A stretch of DNA of 64,000 nucleotides from an uncultured Flavobacteriales bacterium (lineage in GTDB: Bacteria; Bacteroidota; Bacteroidia; Flavobacteriales_F; PHOS-HE28): NCBI GenBank assembly GCA_937872175.1, contig CALMPI010000009.1, forward strand, positions 1 through 64,000, read 5' to 3'. Both the position numbers and the translations under genes were made by a program. The notes under the pieces are model-generated. The model did no database searches and had not been told where the DNA came from. It was given only the letters and a program-made list of their open reading frames with translations. The stretch's first letter is position 1; each line of letters starts with the position of its first letter. Shown piece by piece: positions 25,691 to 34,141 of this stretch.

Positions 25691-26587
25691 TTACTCCGCC
25701 TCCTCCAGGATCCGCAGCACGCGGTCCGGAAAGTCGCTGATGATCCCGTCCACCCCGAGGGCGATCATCCGCCGGATGTCAGCCTCCTCGTTCACGGTCC
25801 ACACCACCACCTCGATGTTGCGGTCCTGGAGCGCGCGCACGGAGCGGGGGTCCACCAGGTTGAACTGGGGGCTGTAGACGTCAGGTGTGTAGCTGAGCCG
25901 GCCGAGCTCCACATCCGGGTCGGTGCCCGCTTCCACCAGCAGGGCGGTGCGCAGGCCGGGGTCCTGGGCGTGGACGGCCTCCAGCACGGCGGGGTCGAAG
26001 CTCTGCACCAGGCAGTTGGCGCCGAGCTGCAGCTCGCCGAGGGTGCGCAGCACGGCTGCGGCCAGCATGTCCGGCGCCGGTTGATAGGTGCCGTACCAGG
26101 CGGGGTCGCTCTTGATCTCGATGTTGTAGGCGATGGGTCCTGCGCCCTCGGTGAGCGTGAGCTCCTCGATGGCCGACACCACCTCGACGAGCGTGGGCTT
26201 CATCGCGCGGCGGCTCTCCTGATCGGGGAAGTCCGGATGCGTCAGCGAGCCGCAATCGCACGCCTGGGCCTCCGCCAGGGTCATCCGGTGGATGTTGAGC
26301 GCCAGGCCCTGCGCCTCGGTGAGGGCTTCGCCGTTCGGCCCGGTGCAGATGCGATGGTCCATCCAGGGCTCATGGCTCACGAGCACATGCCCGTCGCCGG
26401 TGAGCACCACATCCAGCTCGAGCCAGGTGCAGCCCAGCCGGGCGGCGCGTTGGAAGGCGGCGATGGTGTTCTCGGGCTCCAAGCCGCGACAACCGCGGTG
26501 GCCGTGCACTTCGGGTGGTTCGGGGGCGGAGGTCATGCAGGCGGAGAGCAGGAGGGCGAGCGTGGGCAGGGCCCTAAGGTTCGGCAT
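25691..26587 (-). CDS. Glycerophosphodiester phosphodiesterase lipoprotein
   Basis: 298 residues from the ATG at 26587. The N-terminus is a lipoprotein signal (ALPTLALLLSACMTS). The GDPD domain is complete: HGHRGCRGLEPENTIAAF (catalytic His and Arg), LELDVVLTGDGHVLVSHEP (metal-binding Glu/Asp and second His), YNIEIKSDPAW and, near the end, VVVWTVNEEADIRRMIALGVDGIISDFPD. It hydrolyses glycerophosphodiesters to sn-glycerol 3-phosphate and an alcohol, presumably in the periplasm. It overlaps the upstream hydroxyacid dehydrogenase gene by 14 bases, so the two are one transcript. Confidence 0.93.
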   Translation of the reverse strand: MPNLRALPTLALLLSACMTSAPEPPEVHGHRGCRGLEPENTIAAFQRAARLGCTWLELDVVLTGDGHVLVSHEPWMDHRICTGPNGEALTEAQGLALNIHRMTLAEAQACDCGSLTHPDFPDQESRRAMKPTLVEVVSAIEELTLTEGAGPIAYNIEIKSDPAWYGTYQPAPDMLAAAVLRTLGELQLGANCLVQSFDPAVLEAVHAQDPGLRTALLVEAGTDPDVELGRLSYTPDVYSPQFNLVDPRSVRALQDRNIEVVVWTVNEEADIRRMIALGVDGIISDFPDRVLRILEEAE

Positions 26588-27509
26588 GGGGGAAGCGGGT
26601 GAGGATCTTGTCGGCGAGCACCGCGGCCATCTTGAAGCGTCCTTCATGGGTGACCCCGGCGATGTGGGGGGTGAGGATCACGCGATCGTGGGCCAGCAGG
26701 CGCTCCAGGACGGGCTCCTCGGTGCCGGGGTCGAGGCCGGAGAGGTCGGGGCGCTCGAACTCCAGCACATCGAGGCCGGCGGCCAGCACGCGGCCGCTGT
26801 CGAGCGCATCGAGCAGGGCGGCGGTGTGCACCACGGGTCCCCGGCTGGTGTTCACCAGGCGGATGGGTCTGGCGAAGCCCGAGAGCAACCCGGCGCCGGC
26901 GTAGTGATGGGTCTCGTCGGTCAGCGGCAGGTGAAGGCTCACGATGTCGCTCGCGCGCTGCAGGGTGGCTAGGTCGCACTGCTCCACGTGAGGCGGGGTG
27001 TGGCCGCTGCGGTATTTGTCGTGGCCCAGCACGCGCACCCCGAAGCCCTGGAGGCGCTCGGCGAAGGCGAGGCCCATGTGGCCAAGGCCGATGATGCCCA
27101 CGGTGAGGCCGTGCAGGTCGGTGCCGCGGTTCTCCTCGCGGCACCACTGGCCCGCATGCACCTGGCGATCGGCGCGCGGCAGGTGCTTCAGCAGGGCCAG
27201 CACCAGCAGCAGGGTGTGCTCGGCCACGCCATCACGGTTGCCTTCGGGCGAGTTGATCACCTCCACACCGCGGGCCGCGCAGGCGCTCGTGTCGATGTTC
27301 TCCAGGCCGGAGCCCACGCGCGCCACGAAGCGAAGGCCCGGGGCGCGGTCCAGCACGTCCTGGCCCACGCGTCCGCTGCGCACCACGAGGCCATCGCAGT
27401 GGTCCAGCACCGGCGCGTCCGGATGGTCGTGCGCGATGCAGGCATGGCCGGCGGCGGTGAGCCGTTCCACGAGCACGGGATGGACCTCATCCAGGAAGTG
27501 GATCCGCAT
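26574..27509 (-). CDS. D-isomer-specific 2-hydroxyacid dehydrogenase (SerA-like)
   Basis: 311 residues from the ATG at 27509; an upstream in-frame region to 27686 overlaps mgtE and is not coding. NAD-binding motif VGIIGLGHMGLAFAERL, substrate Arg in VNTSRGPVV and catalytic His in ILTPHIAGVTHEG are present; the Asp/Glu in DPGTEEPVL completes the set. There is no ACT domain, so this is the short type. Possible activity is 3-phosphoglycerate dehydrogenase (serine synthesis), but glyoxylate/hydroxypyruvate reductase is equally compatible. It starts 2 bases after mgtE stops and overlaps the GDPD gene, so all three are co-transcribed. Confidence 0.9.
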   Translation of the reverse strand: MRIHFLDEVHPVLVERLTAAGHACIAHDHPDAPVLDHCDGLVVRSGRVGQDVLDRAPGLRFVARVGSGLENIDTSACAARGVEVINSPEGNRDGVAEHTLLLVLALLKHLPRADRQVHAGQWCREENRGTDLHGLTVGIIGLGHMGLAFAERLQGFGVRVLGHDKYRSGHTPPHVEQCDLATLQRASDIVSLHLPLTDETHHYAGAGLLSGFARPIRLVNTSRGPVVHTAALLDALDSGRVLAAGLDVLEFERPDLSGLDPGTEEPVLERLLAHDRVILTPHIAGVTHEGRFKMAAVLADKILTRFPHAEP

Positions 27510-27511
27510 GG

Positions 27512-28879
27512 TCAGTGGAAGAGGTCGTACATGATGTGGCCCACGGAGAAGTAGGTGAGCAGGCCGAAGATGTCGTTGAGGGTGGTGACGAAGGGCCCGG
27601 TGGCCAGGGCGGGGTCCACCTTGATGCGGTCGAGCACCAGGGGGATGAGGGTGCCGAAGAGGGCGGCGGTGAGGATCACCGTGCACAGGGCGATGCTGAC
27701 GGTGTAGCTGAGGGCCTGGCTCTGGCGGAGGGCGAGGTTGACCGCGAAGATCAGGGTGCCGCAGATGAGGGCGGTGAGCACGGCCACGCGCAGCTCCTTC
27801 CAGAGGCGGGCTCCCACGCGCATGTTCTGGAGGGTGCCGGCGGCGAGGCCCTGCACCACGATGGCACTGGACTGCACACCCACGTTGCCGGCGGTGGCGG
27901 CGATGAGCGGCATGAAGAAGGCCATCTTCGGGTCGATGCGCAGCTCCTCCTCGTAGAGGCCGATGATCTGGGAGCTGAGCACCCCGCCGGCCAGGCCGAT
28001 CAACAGCCAGGGGAGACGTGCCCGTGTCTGTACAAGCGGGCTGTCCGTGGCGTCCACGTCCTCGCTGATGCCGCTGGCGAGCTGGTAGTCCTCCTCGGCC
28101 TCCTCCTGCATCACATCCATGACATCGTCCACGGTGATGCGGCCTACCAGGCAGCCGGTGGCGTCCACCACCGGGAGCACCACCACATCGTACTTCTTCA
28201 TGAGGTTCACCACCTGCTCGGCATCCGTGTCCACCCTCACGCTCACCACATCGGTGTCGCAGATGTGCTTGATGAGGGTGCGTGTGCTCTCGGCGGAGAA
28301 GAGGAGCTCCTTGAGGGGCAGGGTGCCGATGAGGCGGTCGTCCTTGTCCACCACGTACACGGTGTACACGTGGTCGACCTCGCGGGCCTGCTGGCGCATC
28401 TCCACGATGGCGCGGGCCACTGTGGCGTCCGCGCGCACGCTCACAAGCTCCTTGGCCATCAACGCTCCGGCCGTACCTTCCTGGTAACGGAGCAGTTCCT
28501 CGATGTCATCGGCCTGCTCCTCATCGTCCAGCAGGTCGAGCACCTCCTTGGCCTTCGCCTCGGGGAGGTCGGCCATCACGTCGGCGGCATCGTCCGAATC
28601 GATGTGTCCGATCACCTTGTCGGCGATCTCCTGGCTGGTGAGGCCTTCGAGCAGGCGCTCGCGGAGGTCCTCGTCCAGTTCAAGGATGGCCTCGGCGGCG
28701 GTCTCCTCCTCCAGCAGGCGCAGCACGTAGCGCGCCTCGTCGATCCTTAGTCGACCCAGCACACCCCCGATGTCGGAGGGGTGCAGTTCGCTGACCACGG
28801 CCAGGATGTCCTGGTCGCGGCCCACCTCCACATCGTTCTGGATGCGGTCCAGAAGGCCTTTGGTGAGCTCGAACGACAT
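27512..28879 (-). CDS. mgtE: Magnesium transporter MgtE
   Basis: 455 residues. N-terminal MgtE domain (HPSDIGGVLGRLRIDEARYVLRLL; repeated acidic helices with DSDDAADVMADLPEAKAKEVL), two CBS domains (ELVSVRADATVARAIVEMRQ and VVSVRVDTDAEQVVNLMKKYDVVVLPVV) and five C-terminal transmembrane helices with the conserved AATAGNVGVQSSAIVVQGLA pore segment. It forms a homodimeric Mg2+ channel gated by Mg2+ binding to the N and CBS domains. A perfect -7 box (TAGCTTTG) lies 40 bases upstream, between it and rsmA, so mgtE can be transcribed separately from the rsmA operon. Confidence 0.96.
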   Translation of the reverse strand: MSFELTKGLLDRIQNDVEVGRDQDILAVVSELHPSDIGGVLGRLRIDEARYVLRLLEEETAAEAILELDEDLRERLLEGLTSQEIADKVIGHIDSDDAADVMADLPEAKAKEVLDLLDDEEQADDIEELLRYQEGTAGALMAKELVSVRADATVARAIVEMRQQAREVDHVYTVYVVDKDDRLIGTLPLKELLFSAESTRTLIKHICDTDVVSVRVDTDAEQVVNLMKKYDVVVLPVVDATGCLVGRITVDDVMDVMQEEAEEDYQLASGISEDVDATDSPLVQTRARLPWLLIGLAGGVLSSQIIGLYEEELRIDPKMAFFMPLIAATAGNVGVQSSAIVVQGLAAGTLQNMRVGARLWKELRVAVLTALICGTLIFAVNLALRQSQALSYTVSIALCTVILTAALFGTLIPLVLDRIKVDPALATGPFVTTLNDIFGLLTYFSVGHIMYDLFH

Positions 28880-28919
28880 GCCGGTGGGTGGTCCATGGGG
28901 GCCCCGGCAGCGGGGCGCT

Positions 28920-28927
28920 CAAAGCTA
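28920..28927 (-). promoter_or_regulatory. -7 box TAGCTTTG for mgtE
   Basis: Exact TAnnTTTG on the minus strand, 40 bases before the mgtE ATG at 28879 and inside the 64-base gap after rsmA. No TTG at the right distance was seen. Confidence 0.5.
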
Positions 28928-28943
28928 CGAAGGGGCCGGCGGC

Positions 28944-29717
28944 TCATGCGGTGGCGCGGCCGGCGGCGGCGGCAAGGGCCACGAAGGCCTCCACGGGCAG
29001 CTGCTCCGCCCGGCGTGTCGCCAGCTCCGGGGGCAGGCCGCCCTCCAGCCCGGGGAAGTGGCGCAGCGCGTTGGTCAGCGTCTTGCGCCGCTGGTTGAAC
29101 GCAGCCTTCACCAGGCGGTGGAACACAGCCTCATCGCAGGCCAGCCGCGCGGTGGCGTTGCGCCGCAGGCGGATCACCGAGCTGCGCACCTTGGGCGGCG
29201 GGATGAAGGAGCCGGGCTCCACGTGGAAGAGGAGCTCCACATCGTAGTAGGCCTGCGCCAGCACGCTGGTGATGCCGTACACCTTGCTGCCATGCCCGGC
29301 ACGGATGCGGTCGGCCACCTCCTTCTGGAACATGCCCACCACCTCCGTGCACCGGTCGCGGTGCTCGATCACCTTGAAGACGATCTGCGTGCTGATGTTG
29401 TAGGGGAAGTTGCCGATGACGGCGAAGGGTCCATCGCCCAGCGCATCGAGGTCGAGGCGGAGGAAGTCGCCCTCGATGAGCTGGAGATCGGGATGGTGCG
29501 CGCGCAGGTGTGCCAGGCTCTCGGTGTCCACCTCGATGGCCGTGAGGTCGATGTCCGTGCGCCGCAGCAGGTGGCTGGTGAGCGCGCCGGTACCGGGCCC
29601 CACCTCCAGCACACGGCGGTAGCCGCCATGGTGGGTGAGGGCCTCGGCGATGCGCTGCGCGATGGCGTCCTCCTTCAGGAAGTGCTGGCCCAGGTGTTTC
29701 TTGGGGCGGACGTGCAT
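28944..29717 (-). CDS. rsmA: 16S rRNA (adenine 1518/1519-N6)-dimethyltransferase RsmA (KsgA)
   Basis: 257 residues from the ATG at 29717. The start region VRPKKHLGQHFLKEDAIAQRI is typical. SAM motif I is VLEVGPGTGALTSHLL, motif II has AIEVDTESLAHL, and catalytic motif IV is NFPYNIST. The C-terminal rRNA-binding part includes GSFIPPPKVRSSVIRL and FNQRRKTLTNAL. It dimethylates two adenines near the 3' end of 16S rRNA during late 30S maturation. It follows the DUF4286 gene by 14 bases on the same strand and belongs to the serS-lipoprotein-TPR-DUF4286 transcription unit. Confidence 0.96.
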   Translation of the reverse strand: MHVRPKKHLGQHFLKEDAIAQRIAEALTHHGGYRRVLEVGPGTGALTSHLLRRTDIDLTAIEVDTESLAHLRAHHPDLQLIEGDFLRLDLDALGDGPFAVIGNFPYNISTQIVFKVIEHRDRCTEVVGMFQKEVADRIRAGHGSKVYGITSVLAQAYYDVELLFHVEPGSFIPPPKVRSSVIRLRRNATARLACDEAVFHRLVKAAFNQRRKTLTNALRHFPGLEGGLPPELATRRAEQLPVEAFVALAAAAGRATA

Positions 29718-29731
29718 CGGGGGGGCGCGGG

Positions 29732-30040
29732 TCAGGCGGTGTGCAGCACTTCCAGCAGGGTGCGGAAGGCGGCGAACCGGCCGGCATAGCGATTCTGCGT
29801 CTCGGCCTGCAGGCGCGGGGCGTGCTCCTCCCGGTACCGTTCGTAGGTGGCCATGTCGGCGCAGGTGTACTGCACCGCGTAGGTGAGCCCGCCATCCTCC
29901 TCGGCCAGCACGCGCATGATGCGGCTGTCGAGGAACAGGCCCGTGGCCATCACCTCGGGCACATGCACCTGATGCATCCACCGCAGCCACTCCTCGGCCA
30001 CGTCGGCATCCACGTTCACGGTGACGTTGTAGATGATCAT
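29732..30040 (-). CDS. DUF4286 family protein
   Basis: 102 residues, full family length. It begins MIIYNVTVNVDADVAEEWL, with HQVHVPEVMATGLFLDSRIMRVL and a RYREEHAPRLQAETQNRYAGRF helix, all typical of DUF4286. The fold is predicted to be a dimeric alpha/beta barrel like the antibiotic-biosynthesis monooxygenase group, but no catalytic residues are known. In Bacteroidota it is very often next to a TPR protein and rsmA, as here. The ATG overlaps the stop of the TPR gene by 4 bases. Confidence 0.9.
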   Translation of the reverse strand: MIIYNVTVNVDADVAEEWLRWMHQVHVPEVMATGLFLDSRIMRVLAEEDGGLTYAVQYTCADMATYERYREEHAPRLQAETQNRYAGRFAAFRTLLEVLHTA

Positions 30041-31896
30041 TGGGGCGGGGTGGTGCCTCCGTCGGCCGGCTCGGTGTCGGGGGCGTCGCCGCGCAGGCGG
30101 CGGAAACGGGCGCGTGCCTCCGGGACGAAGATGCTGCCCGGCTGCTCGAACAGCAGCTTCTCATAGAACGGCATGGCCTTGCCGGGATCCTTCAGCTGCT
30201 CCTCGTGCAGGCGGCCCAGTTCGAAGAGGGCGTTGTCCATCAGGATGTCCAGTGGATGCTCGGCGACGATGCGTTCCAGGAAGCCGGCGGCCTGCGCGTA
30301 CTCCTTGCGGTCGCGGGCGATGCGGTGGCGCAGGAAGAGCACGTCGTCGGCGATGCCGTCCATGGGGAAGGCCGCGTCCAGGGTGTCGAGCACGTCGATG
30401 GCCTCGGTGTAGCGCCGTTGGAAGGTGAGCAGGTCGGCCTGGGCGAAGAGGGAGAGCGGCGTGCTGTTGCTGTCGGCCCCGATGTGGTCGGTGATCAGCA
30501 GGCTGAGCTCCATGGCGTCGTTGGCGATCAGCTTCGAGGTGGAGGCCTTGAGCACATCAAGCTGTCCTTTGGCCCAGAGGAAATCGCCGGCGTAGAAGCT
30601 CACCTTCGCGTTGCGCAAGCGGGCCTCGTGGCCCAGCGGGTCGTACTTGAAGTCGAGGTCCACCTGGCTGTAGAGGAGTGAGGCCTCCCAGATGTCGCCG
30701 TCGAAGAGGTGCACATCGGCCAGCGCGAGCTTGATGCGTCCACGGGTGGCGGCATCGATGTCGGGCAGGTCCAGGGCCTGTTCCAGCAGGGCGGAGGCCG
30801 CGGCGCGGTCGTTGAGGTAGTAGGCCTGCATCCGGGCGAGGTCCTCCATCAGGTCCACGGTGCCTTTGTTGCGGCCCAGCTCGTCGAGGGTGGCCTCGTA
30901 GCGGGTGCGCAGCGCGGCGAGGTCGGCGGCCGGCGGCTCGGCCATCGCGGTGAGGCGGGCCATCTCGGTGCGCACCTGGCCCATGCGGGCCTTGGCGTAC
31001 AGGCCGTCACGCCGCCCCAGGCCCACCACGTGGTCGTAGCACTTCATGGCGGTGGCGTGCTCGTCGTTGCTCAGGGCGATCTCCGCCAGGTCCATCAGCC
31101 GCGTGCCGCCCTCGTCGAAGCGCTTGTCCAGGGCCTTGCATTGCACGAAGGCGCCGTCCAGGTCCTTCTGCTGGATGTACATCCAGATCAGCAGTTCCTG
31201 GAAGATGGAGCGCTCGGGGTTGCGCTGGATACGCCGCAGCAGCTCGGTGCGCAGGGCCTCGGTGGCGGCATCGCGGCGCGTGAAGTCCATGGCGCGCGAC
31301 AGGCCGTTCTGCACCGCTTGGATGTAGCCCTCGTTCACGACCAGCAGGTCCAGGTAGGCGCTGGTCATGGCGGGCACATCGCCCTTCAGGGCGTAGAGGT
31401 TGGCGATCTCGAACTGGAAGCCGGGACCTTCCTTCATGAGGCGCTGCCCGCGCTGGTAAGCCTCCAGGGCCAGGTCGTGCTCGTTGTGCCGGGTGAAGGC
31501 GTTGGCCACCTGGCGGATGCTGTTCTGTTCGGGGCGCATGCCGCGCAGCACCTTCTCGAACTGCTGCCGCGCTTTGTCCTCCTCACCGGCCAGGCGCAGC
31601 ACCATGCCCAGGTCCACGGCGTACCGCGGATCACTGTCGCGCTTCATCTGTTCGCGGGCCAGTTTCTCGGCACGGGGCAGGTCCTTCAGGGCCACATAGC
31701 TCTTGTAGAGCTGCTCGTAGTAAAAGGGGGTGGCTTGCTTGCGGTAGAGGCGTTCGTAGTACAGGATGGCCTTCTCGTGGTCGCCGGATTGGAAGTACTG
31801 GGCGGCCAGCTGCTCATCCGTACCGTCCTGTGCGGCCACAGGCACGGCGGATGCTGCCAGGAGCAGCGCGAGCAGGAGCGGCAGTGGGCGCATCAT
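30037..31896 (-). CDS. Exported tetratricopeptide-repeat protein
   Basis: 619 residues from the second of two adjacent ATGs (31896 or 31893). Signal peptide MMRPLPLLLALLLAASAVPVAAQ. The mature protein is a solenoid of TPR-like helices (for example EKAILYYERLYRKQATPFYYEQLY, RAEKLAREQMKRDSDPRYAVDLGMVLRLAGEEDKARQQF) with a final tandem of about six more repeats up to residue 600. It probably sits in the periplasm as a scaffold. The partner is not known. It overlaps by 4 bases both the upstream lipoprotein gene and the downstream DUF4286 gene, so the three are translationally coupled. Confidence 0.88.
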   Translation of the reverse strand: MMRPLPLLLALLLAASAVPVAAQDGTDEQLAAQYFQSGDHEKAILYYERLYRKQATPFYYEQLYKSYVALKDLPRAEKLAREQMKRDSDPRYAVDLGMVLRLAGEEDKARQQFEKVLRGMRPEQNSIRQVANAFTRHNEHDLALEAYQRGQRLMKEGPGFQFEIANLYALKGDVPAMTSAYLDLLVVNEGYIQAVQNGLSRAMDFTRRDAATEALRTELLRRIQRNPERSIFQELLIWMYIQQKDLDGAFVQCKALDKRFDEGGTRLMDLAEIALSNDEHATAMKCYDHVVGLGRRDGLYAKARMGQVRTEMARLTAMAEPPAADLAALRTRYEATLDELGRNKGTVDLMEDLARMQAYYLNDRAAASALLEQALDLPDIDAATRGRIKLALADVHLFDGDIWEASLLYSQVDLDFKYDPLGHEARLRNAKVSFYAGDFLWAKGQLDVLKASTSKLIANDAMELSLLITDHIGADSNSTPLSLFAQADLLTFQRRYTEAIDVLDTLDAAFPMDGIADDVLFLRHRIARDRKEYAQAAGFLERIVAEHPLDILMDNALFELGRLHEEQLKDPGKAMPFYEKLLFEQPGSIFVPEARARFRRLRGDAPDTEPADGGTTPPQ

Positions 31897-32444
31897 GGGA
31901 CGGGGTCGGGCGGGGCCAGCAGTTCGGCGATGGCGCGGTGTTGGGCCTGCCATTCGCGCTGACAGGTGCCGGCGCTGCGGAGCACGGTGGTCACCCCCTT
32001 CTCCAGCTGGTCCAGCATCAGGCGCTCCTGCTGCAGGTAGGTGGTGCGGGGTCCCTCGGGGAGCCGGTCGCGCGCGATGTCGTGGCGGAGGTCGGTGAGC
32101 TGGGTGCGGCTTCGCTCCAGCTCCGTGCGCAGGTCGGTGGTCTGCTTGCGCACGCGGCCCAGGGAGCGGTCCATGGCGCGGTAGTAGTTGCCGATGGGCA
32201 CGGCCTGCTCCTTGGCGAGGGTGTCCTTGAGCAGTTCCTCCAAGGCGCTGCGCTGGCCGCGGAACACCGAGTCCATGCGGTCGTACGCGGCCAGGTCGAT
32301 GGTGTCCACGAGCTGCCTCAGGCTGTCCGCACGATGGAGCATCGCATCCACTTCGGCCAGCAGCTCGGGGTGGGCGTTGCGCGTGCAGGCGCCCAGCGCA
32401 AGCACCAACGCGGCCAGGAGGAGGATCGGTGTGCGGGCGTTCAT
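31893..32444 (-). CDS. Predicted coiled-coil lipoprotein
   Basis: 183 residues with a lipobox (LALGACTRN). After Cys the protein is mostly alpha-helical with heptad-like leucines (VDAMLHRADSLRQLVDTIDL; ELERSRTQLTDLRHDIARDR) and no known domain. It is anchored to a membrane and probably forms a coiled coil. The gene overlaps serS and the TPR gene by 4 bases each, which is a tight arrangement in which serS is the first gene. A joint role with the TPR protein at the cell envelope is plausible but not shown. Confidence 0.8.
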   Translation of the reverse strand: MNARTPILLLAALVLALGACTRNAHPELLAEVDAMLHRADSLRQLVDTIDLAAYDRMDSVFRGQRSALEELLKDTLAKEQAVPIGNYYRAMDRSLGRVRKQTTDLRTELERSRTQLTDLRHDIARDRLPEGPRTTYLQQERLMLDQLEKGVTTVLRSAGTCQREWQAQHRAIAELLAPPDPVP

Positions 32445-33715
32445 CGGGTGATGCGGTCGAAGCCGGTGTAGGGCTGCAGGGCCTTGGGGATGCGGATGCC
32501 GTCCGGTGTCTGGTTGTTCTCCAGCAGGGCGGCCACGATGCGGGCGAGGGCCAGCGCGCTGCCGTTCAAGGTGTGTGCCAGGCGGGGCTTCTTGTCCTCG
32601 CCGCGGTAGCGCAGCTTCAGGCGGTTGCTCTGGAAGGTCTCGAAGTTGCTGATGCTGCTCACCTCCAGCCAGCGTTGCTGGGCGGCGCTGAACACCTCCA
32701 TGTCGTAGGTGAGCGCGCTGGCGAAGCCCATGTCGCCGCCGCAGAGCAGCAGCTGGCGGAAGGGCAGCTCCAGGTCGCGCAGCAGGCCCTTCACGTGCTC
32801 CACCATCTCCTCCAGCGCGGCATAGCTGTCCTCGGGCCGTTCCACGCGCACGATCTCCACCTTGTCGAACTGGTGCACGCGGTTGAGGCCGCGCACATGG
32901 GCGCCATAGCTGCCGGCCTCACGGCGGAAACAGGGGGTGTAGCCCACGTTGCGGATGGGCAGCCGCGCGGCGTCCACGATCTCGTCGCGGTACAGGTTGG
33001 TGATGGGCACCTCGGCGGTGGGGATCAGGTAGAGGTCGTCCACCGTGGCGTGGTACATCTGGCCCTCCTTGTCGGGCAGCTGGCCCGTGGCGTAGGCGCT
33101 GGCGCTGTTCACCAGGTGGGGCGGGATGATCTCGCGGTAGCCTGCGGCGGTGGCGCGGTCCAGGAAGAAGGCGATGAGGGCGCGCTGCAGCCGGGCACCC
33201 TGTCCGCTGTACACCGGGAATCCGGCGCCGGTGAGCTTCACGCCCAGGTCCATGTGCAGGATGCCGTACTCCTCGCCCAGCTCCCAGTGGGGCTTGGCGC
33301 CGGGGCCCAGCTCGGGGATGGCGCCCTCCTGCACCACCACCACGTTGTCCTCCGGCGTGCGGCCGGCGGGCACGCGGTCGGCGGGGGCGTTGGGGAGGGT
33401 GAGGAGGTGGTCGGTGAGCGCGCGTTCGGCGGCCTCCATGGTGGTACGCAACGCGTCCAGCCCTTCTTTGAGCGTGGTGCTGCGTGCCCTGGCGTCCTCG
33501 GCCTCGGCCTTCTGGCCGGCTTTCATCAGGTCGCCGATGGACCGGCTCAGCGTGTTGATCTCGGCCTGGCGGTCGTCCATGGCCACCTGGGCGGCCCGGC
33601 GGGCCTCATCCAGTTGGCGGGCGCGGTCCAGCGCGGCGCGGGCATCGATGTTCCGTTTCGCGAGGCGTCGTTCGGCCTCGTCGGCCTGGTTGCGCAGGAA
33701 GGTCAGTTCGAGCAT
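32441..33715 (-). CDS. serS: Seryl-tRNA synthetase
   Basis: 424 residues, normal length. The N-terminal tRNA-binding coiled coil spans about residues 1-110 (for example FLRNQADEAERRLAKRN). Class II motif 2 is FRREAGSYGAHVRGLNRVHQF and motif 3 is GSALALARIVAALLENNQ. A -7 box TACCTTTG ends 17 bases before the ATG. serS leads an operon with the lipoprotein, TPR protein, DUF4286 and rsmA, joined by 4-base overlaps up to DUF4286. Confidence 0.97.
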   Translation of the reverse strand: MLELTFLRNQADEAERRLAKRNIDARAALDRARQLDEARRAAQVAMDDRQAEINTLSRSIGDLMKAGQKAEAEDARARSTTLKEGLDALRTTMEAAERALTDHLLTLPNAPADRVPAGRTPEDNVVVVQEGAIPELGPGAKPHWELGEEYGILHMDLGVKLTGAGFPVYSGQGARLQRALIAFFLDRATAAGYREIIPPHLVNSASAYATGQLPDKEGQMYHATVDDLYLIPTAEVPITNLYRDEIVDAARLPIRNVGYTPCFRREAGSYGAHVRGLNRVHQFDKVEIVRVERPEDSYAALEEMVEHVKGLLRDLELPFRQLLLCGGDMGFASALTYDMEVFSAAQQRWLEVSSISNFETFQSNRLKLRYRGEDKKPRLAHTLNGSALALARIVAALLENNQTPDGIRIPKALQPYTGFDRITR

Positions 33716-33732
33716 GCGGGCAGTGGGATGGA

Positions 33733-33740
33733 CAAAGGTA
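33733..33740 (-). promoter_or_regulatory. -7 box TACCTTTG for serS
   Basis: Exact TAnnTTTG on the minus strand, 17 bases before the serS ATG. It lies just after the rpmA terminator hairpin, so serS is a separate transcription unit. Confidence 0.55.
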
Positions 33741-33782
33741 GCGGGTGGGGCCGCGGGGAGGCCGGACCGCCGGCCCCGGAAC

Positions 33783-33817
33783 GCGAACGACCTCCGGGGT
33801 CGCCGGAGGTCGTTCGC
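33783..33817 (-). terminator. Strong terminator hairpin after rplU-rpmA
   Basis: A perfect 15-bp inverted repeat: GCGAACGACCTCCGG at 33783-33797 and CCGGAGGTCGTTCGC at 33803-33817 around GGTCG. It starts 17 bases downstream of the rpmA stop (33834) and ends before the serS promoter. No T-tract is seen, as is common in this lineage. Confidence 0.75.
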
Positions 33818-33833
33818 AACGGATGGTCGGGGA

Positions 33834-34103
33834 TCAGGCCTTGGCCTTCTCGGCGGGGAGCACGCTGACGAAGCTGCGTTCGCCGCGCTTGGTGCGGAAC
33901 TCCACCACGCCGTCCACGAGGGCGTACAGGGTGTGGTCCACGCCGATACCCACGTTCTTGCCGGGGTGGTGCTTGGTGCCGCGCTGGCGGACGAGGATGT
34001 TGCCGGCGGTGGCCTGCTGGCCGCCGTAGATCTTCACGCCGAGGCGTTTGCTGTGGCTTTCGCGACCGTTGCTGGTGCTGCCTTCACCTTTCTTGTGTGC
34101 CAT
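33834..34103 (-). CDS. rpmA: 50S ribosomal protein L27
   Basis: 89 residues, standard length. Sequence begins [20 protein letters not shown] and contains [21 protein letters not shown] and [20 protein letters not shown], which identify bacterial L27. The N-terminus reaches the peptidyl-transferase centre. It is 38 bases downstream of rplU, the usual rplU-rpmA operon, and is followed by a strong hairpin. Confidence 0.98.
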   Translation of the reverse strand: MAHKKGEGSTSNGRESHSKRLGVKIYGGQQATAGNILVRQRGTKHHPGKNVGIGVDHTLYALVDGVVEFRTKRGERSFVSVLPAEKAKA

Positions 34104-34141
34104 GGCTGGTCAGGGATTGAGCGATGGTGCCTGGGTGGCGC